A stretch of 64,000 nucleotides of DNA from Lampris incognitus. Taxonomy: Eukaryota; Chordata; Actinopteri; Lampriformes; Lampridae. Below are positions 22,301 to 51,602 of this stretch, one piece after another. Each line of letters starts with the position of its first letter. The stretch's first letter is position 1. The stretch is from the NCBI RefSeq assembly GCF_029633865.1, contig NC_079214.1, positions 28,775,333 through 28,839,332 of the forward strand. The letters are read 5' to 3'. The notes under the pieces were generated by a model. The model was not told the DNA's origin, ran no database searches, and saw nothing but the letters and a program-made list of their open reading frames with translations. The translations under genes were made by a program, and so were the position numbers.

Positions 22301-23860
22301 AGCCAAGGGGTTTACCCTGTCCCCACTTCAGCTATATGCACATAATATGTAAGAGCCATCACCAGAAATAATGGGCAACAAACTATAAATTAGTGATTCA
22401 AATGATCCAATATTGATGGAATATGTGTTCACGGGTAGTCATTGAGGAATGTGGCACAACTATGACAATGCTATTAAAATTAGGATGTGGGTGGTGTGTT
22501 ATGGGGGCTTAACACATTGTAAAAGTGTATATGTTTGTATAAACCTACGACAGTGTGTGTACAGTATGTACATATTTACACAATGTACTCAGCCGCAGTT
22601 CCTAGTTTTGTCTGACTGTACAGCGCTTCCAACTGTTCTGTTTTATAGATACAACAGAAATTCAACTTTGAATGAGGACAAATGATTAACTTAAATAAAT
22701 GCATTTATATATAAAGTAAATTGTGTGAAGTCTTTTTGGCCTCTTCAGTGGCTGATTGTGCAGGTATAAGCTGAATACTCATGCATACACAAAACATGCC
22801 GACATGCACTGACATTATCACAAGCCTGAAGCACTATCTTGGAAACCTTGCAACAAAAAAAAAACCCTCTTGGGATCATTATCCAGCTTTCTCAACTAAA
22901 TTGTCATAGTCTTGTGCCTTTTAACCTGAACTAATGGGAATGCAAATAGTACTTTTGTAGTGAATTTCCTATTCATAATTGGCACCCCTTACATAAACCA
23001 TTTGGCCTAAAAGTGAAATGTAGTCTCTGGCCTTTAATGCAGGAAGTGATATTATTGTAGCTTGGCTTGAACCGTACATGTGTTTTGAGGGTGCTGTTGT
23101 AATGAATGTTGGAATAAAACTATTCTGAGTTATGATGGACTCAAAGTTCTTAAAAGGTTATTCGCTGTCACACTTTATAAATGCAGAATGTATCCCAGAT
23201 GCTGCTGCTAAAAATTAATTATGGCTCTCCAATCACACTCAAATCTAAGATGTAATACTCTGGTCATCTGCTTAACTGTTAAAGAAAGAAAGAAAGAAAA
23301 AGAAGCAGAGTAATGTAATCGTTGATTCTTTTGGTTTTGATATTCAGTGTGTTCACCAGATGGGAAGGCTCCTACAAGAGTGATTTTTGCTAAATGTCTT
23401 TTAGTGAATGAGACTTGCAGCATGCAACTTAATATCAAACGGTATTCTCTTGTAAATGAACTATCTTTTTCAAATTTCACAAAGCACTGTTTTGTTCATG
23501 CACATCTGGAAAATGTCCAAGAATGGAGTAAAAATATTTAACACCAAACTGATGAACGTTTGACCATTATAACTATGCAAAGAAAACGTGTGCAAAATTG
23601 ATAATAAAAGCATATTGTATTGTGACACAATACAATACTATATTTCTTTTAAATATCCCATCTCAGTTTCTGTTGTCCTGAAAGTTTTTGTTAAGTTTTG
23701 GGCAACAATACAAAGATAATCTACAACTTGGAAAAAAATGATACAGTAGACTCAAAAAGGCAGCAATTGAAAATACATTTGCTCTGACAAAAAGGCTCAT
23801 CACAGTTTTTCAGACATTTTATACTGGTTTTTTTTAACCCTCTTGATGTTTGGTAACCCC
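16311..23860 (+). other. galnt2 3' UTR and intergenic DNA, no gene recognised
   Basis: About 7.5 kb with only short, unrecognised frames. The first part (16311 to perhaps 17-19 kb) must include the galnt2 3' UTR. AATAAA hexamers at 18038-18043 and 18772-18777 are candidate poly(A) signals, but the true site cannot be chosen from sequence alone. A poly-C run lies at 18148-18157. The rest is AT-rich with no clear transposon. Confidence 0.6.
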
Positions 23861-24088
23861 GCATTTGTAGCGAACGCTCCACTCTGTTACTTTATTATCC
23901 AGTAGAGGTCAGTACGACTCGGTAGAGCGAACTGTCGTATCCAGAAAAAAAACGAGTAGACACGAACAAGACAAAAGCAGAAATCTGCGAAGAAGAAATA
24001 GTGCAGAAGCTGACTCGTGTATTTAGCGTGTACGTGGAGGTGGTGGTGAGCAGCTACCCAGTTAAAAACACAAAGACTCAAATAAATA
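23860..24088 (+). promoter_or_regulatory. smyd2: Probable smyd2 promoter and 5' UTR
   Basis: This segment directly precedes the smyd2 start codon and is locally richer in CpG (TAGCGAACGCTCC, GTACGACTCGG, GAGCGAACTGTCG) than the flanking DNA. No TATA box is evident. The transcription start cannot be placed; the segment 23.93-24.09 kb is probably transcribed leader. Confidence 0.5.
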
Positions 24089-43059
<18,971 letters not shown>

Positions 43060-43372
43060 TGAATAAGTGAAATGAGGAGTAATGAAGAAAGAGGCACTGG
43101 AATAAGGGGCCTCTCAAAGCAACAAAAGAAGAAAAACTTGCAACTGCACGGCATGCATCTTTATACCTCTTTTTTTCTAAACTATCGTTGTCCCCCTCCA
43201 TTTCTCCATATTTATTTTGTCAGGTATTCTTTGTTTGCTCCAATTCTATTTCTGACTGTCTACCCTCATCACGGTCAAGATGGTGATAAGGATGATGTAA
43301 TTTTTCATCTGCAGCTGTCTACTTCCTGTCTGATCTTTGCTAAAAAACAGAAGAACGAGGGTCTTTTTTTTT

Positions 43373-43378
43373 AATAAA
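43373..43378 (+). terminator. smyd2: Candidate smyd2 poly(A) signal
   Basis: AATAAA about 315 bp after the smyd2 stop, within an A-rich run. Downstream TTTGAGTTTACCTTTG could serve as a U/GU-rich element. No other AATAAA lies between the stop and this point. Confidence 0.55.
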
Positions 43379-43552
43379 AAAAAAAGAGGTTTTGAGTTTA
43401 CCTTTGTACTATAACGGATGTCATCATTTCAAAGGCTTCTAAGTTGTCCTGCAGAAGTAAAAATCTAAGGTTGTCCAATCTAATCTAAGGCTGATTTCAA
43501 CATCTCTGTTGTTGCATGACTGTCTTCACCCCATTTTGCCTTGTCTTGATGC

Positions 43553-43640
43553 ATGCTCAATAATCCAGGTAAGGAAATCAAAGAAGGTTGAATCATGTTG
43601 TATCCAGATGAACCGATTCAACCTTCTTTGACCCGTTTTG
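43553..43640. repeat. Penelope-terminus fragment with short inverted repeat
   Basis: Contains the terminal GCATGCTCAATAATCCAGGT sequence, then AAGGTTGAATC and its complement GATTCAACCTT around a short centre. The element is collapsed to its two ends. Confidence 0.6.
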
Positions 43641-43752
43641 CTTTGTTTTTTTTATTGCCCCCCCCCCCTTTATTGGAAATATGATCATTTTTGTGCTCAG
43701 CAAATTCCATGACTACAGCCTGTGAAGATAATCAAAATCTTATACAGATTCA

Positions 43753-43870
43753 GAAATGCACCAACCTTAGTGGGATCAAACAATTTTCTTCCCCCAATTC
43801 CTGCAGAATTGACTTTTGGTGTAACAAGGCTTTCAACTGATGGCAAAGATGTAAAACCATTTTCCAAGCT
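43753..43870 (+). repeat. Repeat X, smyd2 3' flank copy
   Basis: Partner of the inverted copy in smyd2 intron 8 (38313-38421). It ends at the target-site duplication of the foldback element that follows. Confidence 0.7.
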
Positions 43871-44242
43871 CACAGAAAGTTGAATCAGTTCATCTGGACA
43901 CAACATTTATTGGGAGTAATGTTTTATCACTCATCTAAGTGACTTCTTCAGTTTTAACTGACTGCAGGTATCCCCACCCTTTTAAACAACACTGGCATAA
44001 CAACCGAAACCAATGATTTATGCAACTTGATATGACCATTAAACCGATCGCAGTTGCGGTCGTGATGCCACTGTATTGTTTATAAGGGTGGGGATACCTG
44101 CAGTCCATTGAGACTGAAAAGTGATCTTTTCAGTCTCAATGGACTGAAAAGTGATGAAACGTTTCTCTCAATAAACATGTCCAGATGAACTGATTCAACT
44201 TTCTGTGAGTTCCTTACATGGATTATTGAGCACGCATAAAGA
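43871..44242. mobile_element. 372-bp Penelope-derived foldback element with 13-bp target-site duplication
   Basis: Two inverted Penelope termini meet with little between them. The exact repeat CATTTTCCAAGCT at 43858-43870 and 44243-44255 brackets the element. It has no coding capacity and would need another element's proteins to move. A 20-bp perfect palindrome at 44102-44145 has replaced part of the hammerhead-like region on the right arm. Confidence 0.82.
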
Positions 44243-44255
44243 CATTTTCCAAGCT

Positions 44256-47100
44256 GTTGTGTTTTTGCCAGTGTTTATTTCCTGCTCAGTCAAGAATCAT
44301 TCACCATGTTCTGTGGTTCTAATCCAACCCATAAACAGACTTGTTTGGCCATTTTTTAATTGCAGCCATTTTAGCTCCATAACCTTCCTCCAGTGCTGTT
44401 GTCCTATAACCTCAGATTCTATACCAGCTGTTTTTGAGAATTAAACATCTTACAATGGTTATATTATGGAGGGCATTATTGTTTATTTGCAGTGAATGCA
44501 TCTTGCAGTGATATTTAAAGAAGGCACACCAACTGTATGCCTACAGTGGAAAATGTCCAGTGTCTAGGAATAGTTCTGGTTTTATCAACTGTTCTTAAAA
44601 CTGAACAAATTACTATGACCATGCATTATGCACTCTGTAGCAAAGGAGAGAAGAATGCAATTACCTAATCATAAATATGCTACTGGATTGTTTTGTTCAT
44701 CTTACATTTCCGTTTTGCCTGTTTTAGGGAACTGTAAGCGAGATTGCATGTTTTCGGGTTTTAACCCCCCATCCCAAGTATGGCTTTTGACCAGAGGGAT
44801 CCGAGGTTTGACTGACAAGGAATAAGCTGTAAATCCTTTTAACAAATAACTTGCTTTATGACCTGACCAGAGATAAAGGGTCAGAGTTCTTTTGCTGTGA
44901 GGAAAAAAAGGCAAAACATTGTAGCTTTTGATGCCTCTTTGTCAAGAGAGTGCGCTCACATGTTTTTCTATTTAAAGTTAAAAAGAAAGACAGATTTGAT
45001 ATTTGCTTGGAGTCAGAGAATGCAGGCTTCTTTCATTACCTCTCTCCCTTATAAGATCGTCTTTACATTGTTATAAGCCAAATTGACTGACATGATCAAA
45101 AGACCATGATTTATATGATTAACCATTGAGTAAATGTTTCCTTTGGCAGAAAGGAAGCATGATTGACATTTTTTCTTCCCCAGAAATTATGGCTAAAGTG
45201 CCCATTTACATTTTCTCAAACTGCTACCTTTGTATCAAGGCCCTTACTACTGAAGTACTTTTGGAAAGCCAGGTCCATAAATAGTCTGCTGCCTGTTGCA
45301 TTTACTCTTGTAGATTTGACTCGAGTCCGATGTTTATGGTGCAGTGGTTTGAAGCATGCTGCCCCCAGGTTGTCCAAATTATTTTTTTTCCATTGTTTCC
45401 TTGTTTAGAAAGTGGAGTAGAGATCTGGAGAAAATGTGTTAAGTTTCAAATGTGTACTGTAAAAAGGCATTTTTACAATGGCACAAGTTACTGTTAACTT
45501 TCAATCATCATTTTTGGTTATTTATTTTAAATTATTTTGATGTTAAATGATGTCATTCATCATATAGATTGATCCCCCTCTTGTGAGCCGGCCAGCTGGC
45601 CTTCTTTCTTTTCACCATGCCTCTGACCAAGGAGCTGACGTTACTGCTGTACCCAATGCTGTTTTCTTTTTCAATGCTTTTCTTCTCTCTTTTTTATTTA
45701 CTATTGATGCACTTTCAAGTATAGCATGAGCTAGTGGGCTGCTGAGCTCTGAAAACAAGCAGTTTTCATTAATAGCTTGTGCCCAAACAGCAACACTATG
45801 ATGACCAGCTCACAATGTTGCCTGCAAAAATGCATCTGGTGGGTGCCTACCCCAAAGCTTTCTCCAGGTCACCAAAAAAAACTTTGATAACATTCATCTT
45901 GTGCAAGATTTCTTTAGCAGAGAAAAGTCACAGTGAAAGGGAAGATTTTAGGCTGATTTACATGAACTAAAAAATATCTGAACCATTTATTGCACAGATT
46001 TGATCTTTTTAATTTCTGATTAGATGGGGAGCATGGGGGTCCTTGATATGGGATTTTTCTCCCTGCTATTTAAATGACAATGAAAGATCAATTCTGTGCC
46101 ACATGAGTTAAAAATATTGAGACCCAGGTATTTATCCATTGTAAATCCATCCTAAAAACAGAATTTAATACGTTGTTCAGTGTTGTCGGTTGTTTTTGTA
46201 GTTGCCTGGTAATGTGTCAGTTATCAGGCATGAATGGTACTCCAATGGAATGCAAAACAAATTCTGAGCCTCTGATTCTTCCTGTACCATGTCGGTGGAA
46301 CTCAATAAACTGCTGACATGATGCTTGGTTTGTTGTGTAGACTGCTTTCATTCATTACAAAGTCTTGTGTATTTGACATATTGGGCTTTCTGGGATTATC
46401 AAAAGTTAATCAGAATTTTGTTCAAAACAAACAAAAAAGACGGATGTGGGGAAGATCATGAATACAAAAACTGTCACTGTATGTTCAAATTTTCTTTCCA
46501 CCCATTTTAAAATGTAGCCTAAAAGGCAAAGGCCCCAGAAGTAAAATGTTTAAACACAAATTTTGCTGATTTTCTTTTGTGAGCACCATGACAGTCTAAA
46601 TCTTTGTACTTGATGTATACTTGCTACAAAGGCTATGAGAGGTTCAAGTGTACAGCACTCGATTTCAGAACACATTCACCGGATGTATCGCAACTGATAT
46701 AAAGATGGCTATAGACTGTTTGCATGCATAATTCACAATTAAAATCACTATAATTTCCCTGCTTATCATCAAAAACCGTGTCCACAATTAGAGGTCTTGG
46801 TTTAATAAGTCACATTTTACATTAAATTAATTCTGTTTATATAATCTATACAATCACTTTAAAATAACAGTTGCATGATGGCATTGTGATGCTGGTGCCA
46901 TCTTTCCAGAGAGGTTGTCCTTTGGCTGATTTGACATATTGTGTGGGGCTGTAAGCGGGGTCCATTTGAGGGGGGGGGGTCAAAGGATGCCATATCCCTG
47001 TTATTAAACAAACTGACAATAACAAGCCCTTTGTATAATTGCCATCCCTGTTTCCATTCCCTTAGGGCCCAGAGCTAAGTTCAAAAGCTTTCAAAGGACT
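44256..47100. other. Intergenic stretch between smyd2 and cenpf, no gene recognised
   Basis: About 2.8 kb of AT-rich sequence with short random frames and no recognisable transposon, RNA gene or exon. Confidence 0.5.
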
Positions 47101-47139
47101 TTTACACACACTATGTGTAAGAAAAGCTTTCATAGTTAA

Positions 47140-47142
<3 letters not shown>

Positions 47143-47175
<33 letters not shown>
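47143..47175. repeat. (TA)n(CA)n microsatellite with flanking duplication
   Basis: TA then CA repeats. The sequence AAGAAAAGCTTTCATAGTTAAAT occurs on both sides (near 47121 and 47185), so the tract lies inside a local tandem duplication. Confidence 0.8.
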
Positions 47176-47319
47176 TATGTATAAGAAAAGCTTTCATAGT
47201 TAAATAGGCCTATGGCCACAGTTGTTTGTATTTTTGAAGGTGGGATGTTCACACCATCCCTACTGATTTTTCTTTTTTATAAAACAAACAGTGGCAATAA
47301 GACCTGTGTGCAAATATGT

Positions 47320-47745
47320 CTATGCATTCTCAATAATACAGGTAAGAAAATCACAGACAATTGAATTAGTTCATCTGGACACAACATTTACTGAGCAAAA
47401 CGTTTCATCACTTATCTAAGTGACATCTTCAGTCTCAACTGATTGCAAGTATCCCCACCCTTATAAACAACAGTAAAATCCTGAGTGTTCATTTAACTTC
47501 CTGAGTGTTAATTTTACTCAAGAGTGTACAAATTGTTGCCTTTCGGTACTGTGTTGCCCGAAACCAACTATCAGTTTCATATATGGCCGTGACCATTAAC
47601 TAGAGTTACAATGGCCATGTGTACTATTCACAGAGGATTTGGGAATGTTTGTAACCACCCCCCACGCGCCTCAGTTCAGGCATGATCGTTCCCTCGTCAC
47701 ACATGATGTGATTGCAAACATTTCCAAATCCTCTGTGAATCGGGT
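47320..47745. mobile_element. Penelope-terminus derived foldback remnant
   Basis: The left arm at 47320-47480 matches the Penelope terminus (GCATTCTCAATAATACAGGT, hammerhead-like region, CCCCACCCTTATAAAC). About 85 bp of unrelated sequence follow, then the inner terminal segment at 47560-47660. An inverted pair ATTCACAGAGGATTTGG.../...CCAAATCCTCTGTGAAT is at 47626-47656 and 47710-47739. Ends and duplication are not resolved. Confidence 0.65.
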
Positions 47746-48129
47746 CCGCGATGTTGTTTTTACAGATCGCCGATTCCGTGGCTGTGATCAGTTTCGCTAG
47801 TGGGATCTGCCTCGGCCGTGACAGCAAAATTCAGCCCCTAAGCAAGGATGTCTTTCCCTCTCCGCCTGGGTGAGATATCTGTCGGACAGATTCTTCACCC
47901 AGTCATACAACTTTTAAAACATTACCCAATTTCATTGCAAATAAAACAACCATTTGGATTAAAACAGTTGTATAATTATTTCAAATCTGAAGTTCTCCAT
48001 TTTTTTCAGCCGTTGCCTCAAAAGAGGTTTTTTTTTCAGTTTGCCATTGCGGAGTATCTATGTACACATCCACGCCTTCCTTCAACACTCCCTCCGGAAG
48101 CCCGCGGGACGATATGAACCAGTCTCCAA

Positions 48130-48275
48130 ATGAGTTGTCCAATCAGGTGCATTATGGTGACGTCACGACAGCAAACCAATGGGATTGCCCTCTTTTTCAT
48201 TCCGCTCAGTTTGAATTTTTCAGTTTCAATTCGGACGTACCAGCTTGTGATTGTATGAGAGTCGTCGCGCCCAAA
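48130..48275 (+). promoter_or_regulatory. cenpf: Probable cenpf promoter and non-coding exon 1
   Basis: Within about 80 bp lie two NF-Y type CCAAT boxes (48139-48143, in CCAATCAG, and 48176-48180), a full CRE TGACGTCA (48158-48165) and a CHR-like TTTGAA (48210-48215), the CHR 34 bp after the second CCAAT. CpG content rises here. A strong donor GTAAGT at 48276 follows GTCGCGCCCAAA. CCAAT plus CHR is typical of DREAM/MuvB-controlled G2/M genes, the class to which CENPF belongs. The next acceptor for a matching exon is at 59561, so intron 1 would be about 11.3 kb. The start site and the link to cenpf are inference. Confidence 0.6.
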
Positions 48276-48615
48276 GTAAGTGTATGTCCGAATGTTAGTG
48301 TTGTGTGTCGTCTCACATCAAAGTTTGTGGCTGAAATCAATGTCTGCCTGACTTGCAATTTAATAACCGTTTAGTGTCAAGGCTCGTCTTTAGCCTGTCC
48401 GTTTTAATTTTAAAGTAGCCTGCAGAACCAAGCTAGCATTAACCTCCTAGCATCATTTGATTTCAGCTATCTTAAGAAAGCGAGTATACTAACATTATAT
48501 AATATTACATTAACATTTTAATAAGTAACGTTTTGAAAATTTCAACCGTGCCTTATAGCAAAGCGGCATTCCAACAGTTAACAGCGGCACAGCTAACCTT
48601 GATTAGTTCATCTAG

Positions 48616-49550
48616 CCCTCCTGTTGTGTTCGTTTCATTTAAATTAATTTTGTGTTCCCGGTCCAAAATGACCGCCCCATTATAGCTGATTATAATCTAT
48701 AATAGTACATATGATAAAACCTAATGTTGTTTTAGTATTTATCAACTTACGTTCTTGTGAACATTACACGTTTTGAACTTCAATTTGCTATTTATGGTCT
48801 GTAGACCTCATTGACCTGCCCTGATACAACTCGTTTTTGAATAAAAAAAAAACAAAACATAATGTATGGATTATTTTGACTATAACAAATACTTAGATGA
48901 AACATTTTGTGTAATTTATCACAGACTACTTTGTATCAAATTTTAACAAGGACGTTTGTTTTGAAAATAGTGGCACAAAATAAAATCTGTTGTGTTCTTG
49001 GTCAAGATTGACTGGTGTGATTTTATTAGCAAAGAACTGACATAGGCCCAAAACTACACATGAAAACTTACCCATATTACAAAATAAATGTCTGAACACA
49101 TTAAAGAACAGTAACAATAACAGCATTACTAACAATAACAAAACATTAAAATGTTCACAATCTATCAATCAATGGTCGTTAAATTTTTTGTGTTCTCATG
49201 CACATGTTGGACAATACGTGGTGGTTGTTGCATGTGCCTTGCAAATAAATATATGCACTGCATTTATGGCACATAAAGCTCGTTTTGACATCCCTTGGTG
49301 CATACAGATTGCACCTCTTCCTTTCGACTTTTCTGGCCCTTGTATATCTCTCACCAATCCAGCAGAGGATGGTGTTTGAGGAAGGTGTTGGCGCCACCAA
49401 GGCTTTCCCCAACTCTTCTAGGAATAGTCTCCTCTTGAAGGATTTTCCTTGCTTCCAGCCTGGATTTACCTCTATCCATACCACAAACGCGTTGTAGGCC
49501 GACACATCTAAGATGGGCCAATGTGCCATCAAATTCTTACAAGACTATTT
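48616..49550 (-). mobile_element. piggyBac (PGBD4-like) transposon remnant
   Basis: The - strand frame 49179-49532 encodes a transposase C-terminus: MAHWPILDVSAYNAFVVWIE, KSFKRRLFLEELGKALVAP, and a cysteine-rich end (RKRC...CHKC...C...C) like the zinc-binding tail of piggyBac transposases. Non-coding DNA at 48616-49160 with a CCCTCCTGTTGTGTTCG edge is probably the element's terminal region. The catalytic DDD part is missing. It is not the domesticated PGBD5 gene that neighbours GALNT2 in mammals. Confidence 0.75.
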
Positions 49551-50044
49551 GCCAGTAACCTGCAAAAGTGCAACAATCAGTAAATAAAACAATGAATACA
49601 TACAAGTGATACTTCATGTCTTGCATATTAACATGAAAAATTGCACCATTGTTTCATGGCAAATGATATTCTATGTATAAGCACTATACCCTAGAATCTG
49701 GCTGCAATAGAGAAACGTATAGATAAAAAGTTGCATGGACCTGTTTACTTTTTTTTTCTTTAAAAAAGTCATTTTTAAAACTGGAGATTTCGATTTAACT
49801 ACACTGGCTCACATTTGTTGGTTCCAGAGATGGGCACAAATACGTCAAAAGTATATTATTACAAATACTTGCTCATCAAATGTATCAAAATAAAATACAA
49901 AATACTCGTATGAGAAAATGTATTTAATTAAAATACAAGTAATTTTAAAATGCAAAAATACATTCTATACAAACTGGTATCACATTTTAGGCATTTAATA
50001 GCATCAATATGGGTCTGACCTTCACCCCCTTACATTGAAAAGAT

Positions 50045-50115
50045 CTACTACTACTTTTAGCTGCTCCCATTAGGGGTCGCCACAGCGGATCATCCATTTC
50101 CATTTCTTCCTGTCT
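50045..50115. repeat. Dispersed fish repeat fragment
   Basis: The segment GGGGTCGCCACAGCGGATCA with flanking CTACTACTACTTTTAGCTGC is a motif I associate with dispersed fish repeats. Only about 70 bp are present, and no family is assigned. Confidence 0.5.
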
Positions 50116-50639
50116 TCATTGAAAAGATGAGCTCTGCTAATTTCCCCATATCATAGATTTGAAGTGGCTAATCAGGATATCTTGGAGGCAAGAGGCATGA
50201 GGGGTGCTTCCTGGGTGGTTTTTGTCAGTCAAAGCGACCATTGACTGACTGAGTGAACAACCAATTAGAATGCAACTGGGGGAACTGAACAATTAGGTCA
50301 CAGTGATGCACTAGTTCTTTCAGAAGACAATAAGACTGGGCATTTAGCACATGTCTTTTTCAAGAGCAATAAATATAAGTGCAGTGGAGTAAGTAAATTT
50401 CTGAGATCTCCCAACTTTACAAGCAACCAATTGAACGAGTTCAAAAGATATATCAGTACCAATACAGCAGAGTATGAGACAGTACAAAATAGTAGAAGAG
50501 AAAGAGAAGCACCCCCTTCCCCCCAATGCCAGCAACAACCTAAAAATAGTATACTCCTTTGTATACCCCCTAACACTGCAGTCCTTCCATCTCTGTTTTA
50601 GTTGTTTTAAAGCACAACTAATATCTGACAATTTATTTT

Positions 50640-51602
50640 TTACATTTCCGTTTTAGTTGTTTTTCAGCATAACTAATTTCTCCATTAGTTCAGCTATTAG
50701 TCGCCTTCTATGAGGGTGGTAAACCATGCCTGCAAAGGAGAAGAGATGCTCAACTGATGCCGATGATGGCTAAGTGGTGCTGAATCTCACAAAGAGTAGC
50801 TTGATCAGTTGATATGAATCCAGCAAGGACAGGTCCTTTCTGGGGTTCTTCAGAAAGTGAAGTGACTCCAACTCTGCTTTGCTGTGGCTGGGCAACATCT
50901 TTCTGCCCAACTGCCTCTCAGTTCCTTTTGTTGGGACTGGAAACAGTTGAGGCAAACAGGGAAACAAGGTTGTTATGAATTTACATTAAATTCAATGATT
51001 TTTTTAATATCACAAAAATATTTAAAAACGTGACATGAAACTAGATACTCATTTATTTTTTAATTGATGAATATTAATTTTTGATTATTAAATCATGAAA
51101 TTGCAGTTTAACATTAAGACACTGAAGTGAGAGCAGTTTACCTGTACCCTGGTCAGAGAAGATGAAGAAATCGTCTTCATTCTCTTCAGTGATGTTTGAT
51201 GAGGCAGTCTCACTTGCTGACACAAGGCTAAGCTCTTCAGCTGAGTGCAGAAAGAGGTGATGTATCCTCTTCTTCTCTGCAGCTAGTTTGGGAGGCAACC
51301 ACCTTATCTTGAACAACGGGTGGGTTGCTGTAGCCAGGAAGGCTTCATTGACATCAGTCTTCAGCTGTAAGAAGCTACTGAATTTTTTCTTAAAGCCAGC
51401 TATGGTGGCTTGCAAGATATGCGAGCAGTTCTGCAGGTTTGAAGCTTGCAGGTAATGTAGGTAATGCCTGAACAACAAAGAGGGTAGGTATGAGCTGACC
51501 ATAGTAGCATGAGGTCTGACCTTGAAGGTGGTTAATAGGAATGGGCTTGAGGACTCTGCAGTACTCCTTAAGGAAATCAAACTCTACCTCAGGGGTTCCC
51601 AA
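50640..51602 (-). pseudogene. BED/hAT-type transposase, C-terminal half (outer hAT)
   Basis: On the - strand: EFDFLKEYCRVLKPIPINHL, CYYGQLIPTLFVVQ, TDVNEAFLATATHPLFKIRW, then LLDSYQLIKLLFVRF. The hAT dimerisation signature SSASVEHLFSFAGMVYHPHR follows at about 50690-50760. Stops interrupt the frame. The N-terminal half is cut off at 51590 by the inserted hAT A end. Confidence 0.75.

Noticed and set aside
47848-48117. 90-codon frame just upstream of the cenpf promoter
   Set aside because: No recognisable similarity, no splice or promoter support; it may be promoter-proximal non-coding DNA.
49179-49532. piggyBac-like frame as PGBD5, a known neighbour of GALNT2 in mammals
   Set aside because: The Cys-rich C-terminus and surrounding repeat DNA fit PGBD4-like transposons, and the frame is only a fragment.
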